Position numbers and translations under genes: made by a program. Positions 1-12,600 of a stretch of 64,000 nucleotides of DNA are shown here, one piece after another (within the stretch, counting starts at the first letter, position 1; the number at the start of each line of letters is the position of its first letter). Origin of the DNA: Atherinomorus stipes (lineage: Eukaryota; Chordata; Actinopteri; Atheriniformes; Atherinidae); contig JALJCO010003942.1 of assembly GCA_023101725.1 (NCBI GenBank), forward strand, positions 1 through 64,000, read 5' to 3'. A model generated the notes under the pieces. The model was not told the origin of the DNA. It ran no database searches and saw nothing but the letters and a program-made list of their open reading frames with translations.

Positions 1-639
1 CAGGAATTCGTCCTGGCTTTTAGTAATTCAAAATGACAGTGAGGGTAACAGACTCACATAAAGTAATAATTTTAGTAATAAATGTATGTATAATTATTCA
101 TATAGAATCCTAATAATATAATTACAACAGTAGATGAAACAATACAACGTGGAGAAACTGTTTAGAATGAATAGTAGTACTTTCCTTCAGAGACTAAATT
201 CCCCTGAGAGACTGTATATTCATACAAATTGTGCAGGGTTGATATCCAGGCATTGCGGCACATTGTCGGGATCTGTACGTGTGTTTACTGTGGGATTATC
301 AAAATAAACATTTCATTTATCCGTTTCAAGGGGCTCTCTAAAGTCATCAGCGCATTAGTCGCTGACGACTCGGAGGGGGGGGGTAGAGAACTACGGTACA
401 AAACCAAAGTTATAAACGTTTCTCATTTTCAACATCGTCATGTTACTTTCTTTCACCACAAAATACATTACCTCATCGCTACTCATCCTTCCCACAGCCA
501 CTGGAAACAGGAATGTAGTTCAATCCAACTGCAGTCGACCGGTATATCAGGATTTTACGACGCTCTGCGCTGTTTTTACGGCGCTCTGCGCTGGTCCTCA
601 TGGGAAATGAGGTCTTCCTTCAGGCAAAACAATACCGCT
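1..639. other. No gene recognised
   Basis: I see no supported gene, RNA or repeat here. The open frame at 229-738 on the plus strand has no recognisable motif and overlaps the antisense LINE debris that follows. A short near-duplicate (acggcgctctgcgct-like) occurs around 558-592. Confidence 0.5.
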
Positions 640-1393
640 TTTGTCCACTGGCGCCGCCAAAATCGACCAAAACTGAGAGTTCTTAAGTACTGCTTTAAAC
701 TTTCTAAATGTTCTCTTAAACATAACATTCTGACCTGATTTAGGTACCTTCATCATCCTTTTAGCAGCAATTAGGTTACGATCACTAAAGACAGCACATG
801 TGAACATGAATCAGTCATATTAGTAAAAATCACCTCAATAAGAGCTGCTGAATATGTACCATCGGCTTTATAATTTAACCTTGTAAAATCCTTAACTATT
901 AGAGATGAGTTACACATATCAGCAAAAGACAGCAATTTGTTTTGTGATGCACACCGCTCAGACCTCCAATCAATGTTGAACTCTCCAAGAAAGTAAATCT
1001 CATGTTCAGTTTCACATACTTTCTCCAACATCTCCTAAATCTGATCTAAATACATCACAGTCGCACTCGGTGGTCCGTAACCCAACACGGACGGACGGAC
1101 ATCAGGCAGTTGGAGCTGTAGCCATGTCATTTCTATTTCTGATATGTCAAGATCATTTCTTACTTCTACTTGAATATGGCTGCTCACATAACAGGCTACC
1201 CCCCCCCCCCCCAAAGTATTTTCCTGTTCTTTCTATAAAAATCATATCCCTCTATATTTAGTACAGGACTACTAATAGACTCATTTAAATGCGTCTCTGA
1301 AATAGCTAAGAACTGTAAATTATATTTCTGCAACATCACATTCAGATGAGCTATTTTTAGCCCCCCTCCATCTGCCCAGAAAATTGTTTTCAA
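640..1393 (-). pseudogene. LINE endonuclease-domain fragment, broken
   Basis: On the minus strand three pieces in different frames read in the order of an apurinic-type endonuclease (EEP fold) of an L2/Rex-like non-LTR retrotransposon. At 1393-1196 is an N-terminal segment with KIAHLNV, ISETHLNESI and an IEGYDFYRKNR-like motif. At 1031-771 is a middle segment with GEFNIDW, where the family usually has GDFN. At about 807-640 is SDRNLIAAKR followed by KVPKSG, where the family usually has SDH, so the catalytic His is replaced by Arg. A 14-base C run (1199-1212) sits at the first frame break. Frameshifts and the altered active site mark it as dead. The exact LINE clade is inferred, not proved. 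Confidence 0.7.
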
Positions 1394-1728
1394 TCATGTA
1401 GCACATGCTTAACCATCATACCTTTCCCCTTAATTTTATATTAAAAAACTGTTGATTTAATCTCCACACCGCTCATACACCACACACCCCCACACCCCCA
1501 CACTCACTCCACAGAGATATCACCTCCCTGTAAAACACTAACAACATAAAGAATCTGCAGCCGAGCTCCTCACGACAGTCATACATCTCCACAAGCTTCA
1601 TATTTGCAAGGTGGAAATAAACTCAATAACATAATATCCGACATGTCTGCAGAGCAGACTAATCTGTAACCTACTTTCTTAAGAAAAGTGATCGATCTCA
1701 GTCCTGTTTCATCCAATCAAAGCTTCAC
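1394..1728. other. No gene recognised
   Basis: AT-rich sequence with a short CACACCCC-rich stretch near 1480-1505. Nothing else is supported. Confidence 0.5.
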
Positions 1729-2332
1729 AGGCTTAAAAAACCACGAAAACGTGTCAATATTCCTCCGTACTGCTCGTCCAATGTAATCCAAGTGTCCTGA
1801 GTGGGTAGCGTCCAGAATTTACTGGAAACCATCATTTAGTAGATTTTAGAGACTAAACAGTAGAACATCAGTACTACATCAGTACTACATCGTACTTTCA
1901 CAAAGCGCGCATATGTGCATTCACGAAACTACAGAAGCCTCGGCGTTCAGAGCCTACTCTGCAGATAATGCAAGCGTAGAAGAAGAAATTCACCGTTTAC
2001 ATTGTGCTAAGAGCGACAGAGCTGCAGACAAACACAAGAGGGGTTGATGTTGATTTAAGACAAAGAAAGAAAGAGAAAGAGAACGCGTGATCTCGTCTGA
2101 TGCAGCTTACGTAGTTTCATGAACGTGCATCAGCGTGCTCACAGGAGATGTGATGTAGTACTGATGTAGTACTGATGTAGTACTGATGTTCTACTGTTTA
2201 GTCTCTAAAATCTACTAAATGACGTCGTTTCCAGTAAATTCTGGACGCTACCCACTCAGGACACTTGGATTACATTGGACGAGCAGTATGGAGGAATATT
2301 GACACGTTTTTGTGGACTTTAAGGACCTTTTT
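1729..2332. mobile_element. Foldback / MITE-like element with long inverted arms
   Basis: The arm at about 1729-1945 is the near-perfect reverse complement of the arm at about 2105-2332. Both hold the block with cgtgtcaatattcctccgta, then gtgtcctgagtgggtagcgt, then tctaaaatctactaaat in the opposite sense, and a small internal repeat of agtactgatgt. The arms are about 200 bp and the loop about 160 bp. No transposase is encoded. Long terminal inverted repeats around a short non-coding centre are typical of MITEs and foldback elements. I could not identify a target-site duplication or a family. Confidence 0.75.
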
Positions 2333-3189
2333 GGCTCGGACCCCGGTGAACTCCATTAAAGTTGGGGGGAAACGAGAAGCCTTCCTGATCACCGGCTGCA
2401 TTTGAGATATTAAAAAAAAGTGCTGCAGAGTCTTTCTCACCATCAGGGGGGATGGAAGATAAAGTTACATCATTCTGTGGTGGACTATTCCTTTAACAAG
2501 CTCGTGACAGCCTCTAGTTTGTCCCTCGTGAGTCCCGGCCTGACAGTGTCATCAGTTTCACACGTCCACTCGTACATGCAGAAATGTCTTTTGTTCGGTT
2601 GTCCTGTTCATCAACCCCACATTCAGCTCTTCTCTCATTATCTCTCATTAGCTCCGAGTTCTCCTGCACATCGATCTCTGCAGCTGCCACGTCCTCCATA
2701 TTACTCGTTCCCCCATGTTCAGACTTCTTCAGACTTCCACACCACCATGCAGCACAGTTTATCCAACTTGTCGGAGCTCGGCGTCCAGCGCTTGCACATG
2801 CTCACTCTAAGTGTCTGCTCTGCCATCACAGCTGTTCCTGCTGGTGAGGGAGCTCCTCCATGGAGGGGGGTGGACATGTGAGAGTGCAGCAGTCTCCTTC
2901 CAGTCCTGCAGCATGAGTACTTGTTCAGGAGGAGGTAAGATCATGTCTTAGCTAGTCTGCTGCACAAACTGAGAACGACCTTAACTGCAGGTACCAATAA
3001 TAGGACGGGTCAGACTGAAACTTATTGGTCCAGGTGGACCATTGGACTCGGCCCCGGCGCCATTTTGATACCAGGTGTCTGTTCCCATCCCTCTTGCTAA
3101 CCGCTACCTGGTGAAATAGTGATAGTATTGATCATAAAGTCATGTTTTCTTAAGATAAACATCCCTCCACAACATGGCGGCTGCGTGGC
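2333..3189. other. Unassigned sequence, possible old repeat
   Basis: The overlapping open frames on both strands (2420-2881 plus, 2514-2699 minus) show no domain I recognise. The minus-strand reading is Glu/Asp-rich and resembles the low-complexity open frames seen in fish interspersed repeats, but this is only an impression. I looked here for class II alpha2 or transmembrane exons on the minus strand and found none. Confidence 0.4.
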
Positions 3190-4099
3190 TGCAGGACCGT
3201 CCCATCCCTGCAGGACCGTCCCATCCCTGCAGGACCGTCCCATCCCTGCAGGACCGTCCCATCCCTGCAGGACCGTCCCATCCCTGCATACCGTCCCATC
3301 CCTGCATACCGTCCCATCCCTGCAGGACCGTCCCATCCCTGCATACCGTCCCATCCCTGCATACCGTTCCATCCCTGCAGGACCGTCCCATCCCTGCATA
3401 CCGTCCAATCCCTGCATACCGTCCCATTCCTGCATACCGTCCCATCCCGGCATACCGTCCCATCCCTGCAGGACCGTCCCATCCCTGCAGGACCGTCCCA
3501 TCCCTGCATACCGTCCCATCCCTGCATACCGTCCCATCCCTGCATACCGGAGCATCCCTGCATACCGTCCCATCCCTGCATACCGTCCCATCCCTACATA
3601 CCGTCCCATCCCTGCAGGACCGTCCCATCCCTGCATACCGTCCCATCCCTGCTAGACCGTCCCATCCCTAGAGGACCGTCCCATCCCTGCATACCGTCCC
3701 ATCCCTGCAGGACCGTCCCATCCCTGCATACCGTCCCATCCCTGCAGGACCGTCCCATCCCTACATACCGTCCCATCCCTGCAGGACCGTCCCATCCCTG
3801 CAGGACCGTCCCATCCCTGCATACCGTCCCATCCCTGCATACCGTCCCATCCCTGCATACCGTCCCATCCCTACATACCGTCCCATCCCTGCATACCGTC
3901 CCATCCCTGCAGGACCGTCCCATCCCTACATACCGTCCCATCCCTGCAGGACTGTCCCATCCCTGCATACCATTCCATCCCTGCATACCGGAGCATCCCT
4001 GCAGGACCGTCCCATCCCTGCAGGACCGTCCCATCCCTGCATACCGTCCCATCCCTGCAGGACCGTCCCATCCCTACATACCGTCCCATCCCTGCAGGA

Positions 4100-5560
4100 C
4101 TGTCCCACCCCTGCATACCGGAGCATCCCTGCAGGACCGTCCCATCCCTGCATACCGTCCCATCCCTGCATACCGGAGCATCCCTGCAGGACCGTCCCAT
4201 CCCTGCATACCGGGGCATCCCTGCAGGACCGTCCCATCCCTGCAGGACCGTCCCATCCCTGCATACCGTCCCATCCCTGCAGGACTGTCCCATCCCTGCA
4301 TACCGTCCCATCCCTGCATACCGTCCCATTCCTGCAGGACTGTCCCATCCCTGCATACCGGAGCATCCCTGCATACCAGAGCATCCCTGCAGGACCGTCC
4401 CATCCCTGCATACCGGAGCATCCCTGCAGGACCGTCCCATCCCTACATACCGTCCCATCCCTGCAGGACCGTCCCGTCCCTGCATACCGTCCCATCCCTG
4501 CAGGACTGTCCCATCCCTGCATACCGGAGCATCCCTGCATACCGGAACATCCCTGCAGGACCGTCCCATCCCTGCATACCGTCCCATCCCTGCATACCGT
4601 CCCATCCCTGCATACCGGAGCATCCCTGCAGGACCGTCCCATCCCTACATACCGTCCCATCCCTGCAGGACCGTCCCATCCCTGCAGGACCGTCCCATCC
4701 CTGCAGGACCGTCCCATCCCTGCATACCGTCCCATCCCTGCATACCGTCCCATCCCCTGCATACCGTCCCATCCCTACATACCGTCCCATCCCCTGCATA
4801 CCGTCCCATCCCTGCATACCGTCCCATCCCTGCAGGACCGTCCCATCCCTACATACCGTCCCATCCCTGCAGGACTGTCCCATCCCTGCATACCGTCCCA
4901 TCCCTGCATACCGTCCCATCCCTACATACCGTCCCATCCCTACATACCGTCCCATCCCTGCATACCGTCCCATCCCTGCAGGACCGTCCCATCCCCTGCA
5001 TACCGTCCCATCCCTGCAGGACCGTCCCATCCCTACACACCGTCCATCCCTGCAGGACTGTCCCACCCCTGCATACCGGAGCATCCCTGCAGGACCGTCC
5101 CATCCCTGCATACCGTCCCATCCCTGCATACCGGAGCATCCCTGCAGGACCGTCCCATCCCTGCATACCGGGGCATCCCTGCAGGACCGTCCCATCCCTG
5201 CAGGACCGTCCCATCCCTGCATACCGTCCCATCCCTGCAGGACTGTCCCATCCCTGCATACCGTCCCATCCCTGCAGGACTGTCCCATCCCTGCATACCG
5301 GAGCATCCCCTGCATACCAGAGCATCCCTGCAGGACCGTCCCATCCCTGCATACCGGAGCATCCCTGCAGGACCGTCCCATCCCTACATACCGTCCCATC
5401 CCTGCAGGACCGTCCCGTCCCTGCATACCGTCCCATCCCTGCAGGACTGTCCCATCCCTGCATACCGGAGCATCCCTGCATACCGGAGCGACCCTGCAGG
5501 ACCGTCCCATCCCTGCATACCGGAACATCCCTGCAGGACCGTCCCATCCCAGCATACCGT
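4100..5560. repeat. About 958-bp tandem duplication inside the 18/19-bp array
   Basis: Rare variants recur at a constant offset: tgtcccacccctg at 4101 and 5059, and cggggcatcc at 4211 and 5169, both shifted 958 bp. The duplicated blocks run approximately 4100-4560 and 5059-5520. Small unit insertions and deletions occur between the copies. Confidence 0.75.
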
Positions 5561-6609
5561 CCCATCCCTGCAGGACCGTCCCATCCCTGCATACCGTCCC
5601 ATCCCTGCATACCGTCCCATCCCCTGCAGGACCGTCCCATCCCTGCATACCGTCCCATCCCTGCATACCGTCCCATCCCTGCAGGACCGTCCCATCCCTG
5701 CATACCGTCCCATCCCCTGCATACCGTCCCATCCCTGCATACCGGAGCATCCCTGCATACCGTCCCATCCCTGCAGGACCGTCCCATCCCTGCATACCGT
5801 CCCATCCCTGCATACCGTCCCATCCCTGCAGGACCGTCCCATCCCTGCATACCGTCCCATCCCTGCATACCGTCCCATCCCTGCAGGACCGTCCCATCCC
5901 TGCATACCGTCCCATCCCTGCAGGACCGTCCCATCCCTGCATACCGTCCCATCCCTGCATACCGTCCCATCCCTGCAGGACCGTCCCATCCCTGCATACC
6001 GTCCCATCCCTGCATACCGTCCCATCCCTGCATACCGGAGCATCCCTGCATACCGTCCCATCCCTGCAGGACCGTCCCATCCCTGCATACCGTCCCATCC
6101 CTGCATACCGGAGCATCCCTACATACCGTCCCATCCCTGCAGGACCGTCCCATCCCTGCATACCGTCCCATCCCTGCAGGACTGTCCCATCCCTGCATAC
6201 CGGAGCATCCCTGCATACCGGAGCGTCCCTGCAGGACCGTCCCATCCCTGCATACCGGAACATCCCTGCAGGACCGTCCCATCCCTGCATACCGTCCCAT
6301 CCCTGCAGGACCGTCCCATCCCTGCATACCGTCCCATCCCTGCATACCGTCCCATCCCTGCAGGACCGTCCCATCCCTGCATACCGTCCCATCCCTGCAT
6401 ACCGTCCCATCCCTGCAGGACCGTCCCATCCCTGCATACCGTCCCATCCCTGCATACCGTCCCATCCCTGCAGGACCGTCCCATCCCTGCATACCGTCCC
6501 ATCCCTGCATACCGTCCCATCCCTGCATACCGGAGCATCCCTGCATACCGTCCCATCCCCTGCATACCGGAGCATCCCTGCATACCGTCCCATCCCTGCA
6601 GGACCGTCC

Positions 6610-9600
6610 CATCCCTGCATACCGGAGCATCACTGCATACCGTCCCATCCCTGCAGGACCGTCCCATCCCTGCATACCGTCCCATCCCTGCATACCGGAG
6701 CATCACTGCATACCGTCCCATCCCTGCATACCGTCCCATCCCTGCATACCGTCCCATCCCTGCATACCGTCCCATCCCTGCAGGACCGTCCCATCCCTGC
6801 AGGACCGTCCCATCCCTGCATACCGGAGCATCCCTGCATACCGTCCTATCCCTGCAGGACAGTCACATCCCTGCAGGACCGTCCCATCCCTGCATACCGT
6901 CCCATCCCTGCATACCGTCCCATCCCTGCAGGACCGTCCCATCCCTGCATACCGGAGCATCCCTGCAGGACCGTCCCATCCCTGCATACCGTCCCATCCC
7001 TGCAGGACCGTCCCATCCCTGCATACCGGAACATCCCTGCAGGACCGTCCCATCCCTGCATACCGTCCCATCCCTGCAGGACCGTCCCATCCCTGCATAC
7101 CGGAGCATCCCTGCAGGACCGTCCCATCCCTGCATACCGGAGCATCCCTGCAGGACCGTCCCATCCCTGCAGGACCGTCCCATCCCTGCATACCGTCCCA
7201 TCCCTGCAGGACCGTCCCATCCCTGCATACCGGAGCATCCCTGCAGGACCGTCCCATCCCTGCATACCGTCCCATCCCTGCAGGACCGTCCCATCCCTGC
7301 ATACCGGAGCATCCCTGCATACCGGAGCATCCCTGCATACCGTCCCATCCCTGCATACCGGAGCATCCCTGCATACCGGAGCATCCCTGCATACCGTCCC
7401 ATCCCTGCATACCGTACCATCCCTGCATACCGGAGCATCCCTGCATACCGTCCCATCCCTGCATACCGGAGCATCCCTGCATACCGGAGCATCCCTGCAT
7501 ACCGTCCCATCCCTGCATACCGGAGCATCCCTGCATACCGTCCCATCCCTGCATACCGGAGCATCCCTGCATACCGGAGCATCCCTGCAGGACCGTCCCA
7601 TCCCTGCATACCGGAGCATCCCTGCATACTGTCCCATCCCTGCATACCGGAGCATCCCTGCATACCGTCCCATCCCTGCATACCGGAGCATCCCTGCATA
7701 CCGTCCCATCCCTGCATACCGGAGCATCCCTGCATACCGGAGCATCCCTGCATACCGTCCCATCCCTGCATACTGTCCCATCCCTGCATACCGTCCCATC
7801 CCTGCATACCGGAGCATCCCTGCATACCGTCCCATCCCTGCATACCGTCCCATCCCTGCATACCGTCCCATCCCTGCATACAGGAGCATCCCTGCATACC
7901 GTCCCATCCCTGCATACCGGAGCATCCCTGCATACCGGAGCATCCCTGCATACCGTCCCATCCCTGCATACCGGAGCATCCCTGCATACCGTCCCATCCC
8001 TGCACACCGGAGCATCCCTGCATACCGTCCCATCCCTGCATACCGGAGCATCCCTGCATACCGGAGCATCCCTGCATACCGTCCCATCCCTGCATACCGG
8101 AGCATCCCTGCATACCGTCCCATCCCTGCATACCGGAGCATCCCTGCATACCGTCCCATCCCTGCATACCGTCCCATCCCTGCATACCGGAGCATCCCTG
8201 CATACCGGAGCATCCCTGCATACCGTCCCATCCCTGCATACCGGAGCATCCCTGCATACCGGAGCATCCCTGCATACCGGAGCATCCCTGCATACCGTCC
8301 CATCCCTGCATACCGTCCCATCCCTGCATACCGTCCCATCCCTGCATACTGGAGCATCCCTGCATACCGGAGCATCCCTGCATACCGTCCCATCCCTGCA
8401 TACCGGAGCATCCCTGCATACCGGAGCATCCCTGCATACCGTCCCATCCCTGCATACCGTCCCATCCCTGCATACCGTCCGATCCCTGCAGGACCGTCCC
8501 ATCCCTGCAGGACCGTCCCATCCCTGCATACCGTCCCATCCCTGCATACCGTCCCATCCCTGCATACCGTCCGATCCCTGCAGGACCGTCCCATCCCTGC
8601 ATTCCGTCCCATCCCTGCATACCGTCCCATCCCTGCATACCGTCCCATCCCTGCATACCGTCCCATCCCTGCATACCGTCCCATCCCTGCATACCGGAGC
8701 ATCCCTGCATACCGGAGCATCCCTGCATACCGGAGCATCCCTGCATACCGTCCCATCCCTGCATACCGGAGCATCCCTGCATACCGGAGCATCCCTGCAT
8801 ACCGGAGCATCCCTGCATACCGTCCCATCCCTGCATACCGTCCCATCCCTGCATACCGGAGCATCCCTGCATACCGGAGCATCCCTGCATACCGGAGCAT
8901 TCCTGCATACCGTTCCATCCCTGCATACCGGAGCATTCCTGCAGGACCGTCCCATCCCTGCATACCGGAGCATCCCTGCATACCGTCCCATCCCTGCATA
9001 CCGTCCCATCCCTGCATACCGGAGCATCCCTGCATACCGTCCCATCCCTGCATACCGTCCCATCCCTGCATACCGGAGCATCCCTGCATACCGTCCCATC
9101 CCTGCATACCGGAGCATCCCTGCATACCGTCCCATCCCTGCATACCGTCCCATCCCTGCATACCGGAGCATCCCTGCATACCGGAGCATCCCTGCATACC
9201 GAAACATTCCTGCAGGACCGTCCCATCCCTGCATACCGTCCCATCCCTGCATACCGGAGCATTTCTGCATACCGTTCCATCCCTGCATACCGGAGCATTC
9301 CTGCAGGACCGTCCCATCCCTGCAGGACCGTCCCATCCCTGCAGGACCGTCCCATCCCTGCATACCGTCCCATCCCTGCATAGCGTCCCATCCCTGCAGG
9401 ACCGTCCCATCCCTGCATACCGTCCCATCCCTGCAGGACCGTCCCATCCCTGCATACCGTCCCATCCCTGCATACCGTCCCATCCCTGCATACCGGAGCA
9501 TCCCTGCATACCGTCCCATCCCTGCATACCGGAGCATCCCTGCATACCGTCCCATCCCTGCAGGACCGTCCCATCCCTGCATACCGGAGCATCACTGCAT

Positions 9601-12600
9601 ACCGTCCCATCCCTGCAGGACCGTCCCATCCCTGCATACCGTCCCATCCCTGCATACCGGAGCATCACTGCATACCGTCCCATCCCTGCATACCGTCCCA
9701 TCCCTGCATACCGTCCCATCCCTGCATACCGTCCCATCCCTGCAGGACCGTCCCATCCCTGCAGGACCGTCCCATCCCTGCATACCGGAGCATCCCTGCA
9801 TACCGTCCTATCCCTGCAGGACAGTCACATCCCTGCAGGACCGTCCCATCCCTGCATACCGTCCCATCCCTGCAGGACCGTCCCATCCCTGCATACCGGA
9901 GCATCCCTGCAGGACCGTCCCATCCCTGCATACCGTCCCATCCCTGCAGGACCGTCCCATCCCTGCATACCGGAGCATCCCTGCAGGACCGTCCCATCCC
10001 TGCATACCGTCCCATCCCTGCATACCGGAGCATCCCTGCAGGACCGTCCCATCCCTGCATACCGGAGAATCCCTGCAGGACCGTCCCATCCCTGCAGGAC
10101 CGTCCCATCCCTGCATACCGTCCCATCCCTGCAGGACCGTCCCATCCCTGCATACCGGAGCATCCCTGCAGGACCGTCCCATCCCTGCATACCGTCCCAT
10201 CCCTGCAGGACCGTCCCATCCCTGCATACCGGAGCATCCCTGCATACCGGAGCATCCCTGCATACCGTCCCATCCCTGCATACCGGAGCATCCCTGCATA
10301 CCGGAGCATCCCTGCATACCGTCCCATCCCTGCATACCGTACCATCCCTGCATACCGGAGCATCCCTGCATACCGTCCCATCCCTGCATACCGGAGCATC
10401 CCTGCATACCGGAGCATCCCTGCATACCGTCCCATCCCTGCATACCGGAGCATCCCTGCATACCGTCCCATCCCTGCATACCGGAGCATCCCTGCATACC
10501 GGAGCATCCCTGCAGGACCGTCCCATCCCTGCATACCGGAGCATCCCTGCATACTGTCCCATCCCTGCATACCGGAGCATCCCTGCATACCGTCCCATCC
10601 CTGCATACCGGAGCATCCCTGCATACCGTCCCATCCCTGCATACCGGAGCATCCCTGCATACCGGAGCATCCCTGCATACCGTCCCATCCCTGCATACTG
10701 TCCCATCCCTGCATACCGTCCCATCCCTGCATACCGGAGCATCCCTGCATACCGTCCCATCCCTGCATACCGTCCCATCCCTGCATACCGTCCCATCCCT
10801 GCATACAGGAGCATCCCTGCATACCGTCCCATCCCTGCATACCGGAGCATCCCTGCATACCGGAGCATCCCTGCATACCGTCCCATCCCTGCATACCGGA
10901 GCATCCCTGCATACCGTCCCATCCCTGCACACCGGAGCATCCCTGCATACCGTCCCATCCCTGCATACCGGAGCATCCCTGCATACCGGAGCATCCCTGC
11001 ATACCGTCCCATCCCTGCATACCGGAGCATCCCTGCATACCGTCCCATCCCTGCATACCGGAGCATCCCTGCATACCGTCCCATCCCTGCATACCGTCCC
11101 ATCCCTGCATACCGGAGCATCCCTGCATACCGGAGCATCCCTGCATACCGTCCCATCCCTGCATACCGGAGCATCCCTGCATACCGGAGCATCCCTGCAT
11201 ACCGGAGCATCCCTGCATACCGTCCCATCCCTGCATACCGTCCCATCCCTGCATACCGTCCCATCCCTGCATACTGGAGCATCCCTGCATACCGGAGCAT
11301 CCCTGCATACCGTCCCATCCCTGCATACCGGAGCATCCCTGCATACCGGAGCATCCCTGCATACCGTCCCATCCCTGCATACCGTCCCATCCCTGCATAC
11401 CGTCCCATCCCTGCAGGACCGTCCCATCCCTGCAGGACCGTCCCATCCCTGCATACCGTCCCATCCCTGCATACCGTCCCATCCCTGCATACCGTCCGAT
11501 CCCTGCAGGACCGTCCCATCCCTGCATTCCGTCCCATCCCTGCATACCGTCCCATCCCTGCATACCGTCCCATCCCTGCATACCGTCCCATCCCTGCATA
11601 CCGTCCCATCCCTGCATACCGGAGCATCCCTGCATACCGGAGCATCCCTGCATACCGGAGCATCCCTGCATACCGTCCCATCCCTGCATACCGGAGCATC
11701 CCTGCATACCGGAGCATCCCTGCATACCGGAGCATCCCTGCATACCGTCCCATCCCTGCATACCGTCCCATCCCTGCATACCGGAGCATCCCTGCATACC
11801 GGAGCATCCCTGCATACCGGAGCATTCCTGCATACCGTTCCATCCCTGCATACCGGAGCATTCCTGCAGGACCGTCCCATCCCTGCATACCGGAGCATCC
11901 CTGCATACCGTCCCATCCCTGCATACCGTCCCATCCCTGCATACCGGAGCATCCCTGCATACCGTCCCATCCCTGCATACCGTCCCATCCCTGCATACCG
12001 GAGCATCCCTGCATACCGTCCCATCCCTGCATACCGGAGCATCCCTGCATACCGTCCCATCCCTGCATACCGTCCCATCCCTGCATACCGGAGCATCCCT
12101 GCATACCGGAGCATCCCTGCATACCGAAACATTCCTGCAGGACCGTCCCATCCCTGCATACCGTCCCATCCCTGCATACCGGAGCATTTCTGCATACCGT
12201 TCCATCCCTGCATACCGGAGCATTCCTGCAGGACCGTCCCATCCCTGCAGGACCGTCCCATCCCTGCAGGACCGTCCCATCCCTGCATACCGTCCCATCC
12301 CTGCATAGCGTCCCATCCCTGCAGGACCGTCCCATCCCTGCATACCGTCCCATCCCTGCAGGACTGTCCCATCCCTGCATACCGTCCCATCCCTCCATAC
12401 CGTCCCATCCCTGCATACCGTCCCATCCCTGCAGGACCGTCCCATCCCTGCATACCGTCCCATCCCTGCATACCGGAGCATCCCTGCAGGACCGTCCCAT
12501 CCCTGCATACCGGAGCATTCCTGCATACCGTCCCATCCCTGCATACCGGAGCATCCCTGCATACCATCCCATCCCTGCATACCGGAGCATCCCTGCAGGA
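6610..12600. repeat. About 2.95-kb tandem duplication inside the 18/19-bp array
   Basis: Private variants recur in order: the agcatcactgc form near 6626 and 9590; ccgtcctatccctg at 6841 and 9803 (offset 2962); gaaacattcctg at 9201 and 12126 (offset 2925); tgcatagcgtccc at about 9380 and 12303. The 37-bp change of offset equals one 18-bp plus one 19-bp unit. A partial third copy of the distal part lies near 14061-14560 (cattccgtcc and agcatttctgcat variants). Confidence 0.85.

Noticed and set aside
2420..2881. 153-codon plus-strand open frame
   Set aside because: No domain, an overlapping open frame on the other strand, and setting among transposon debris.
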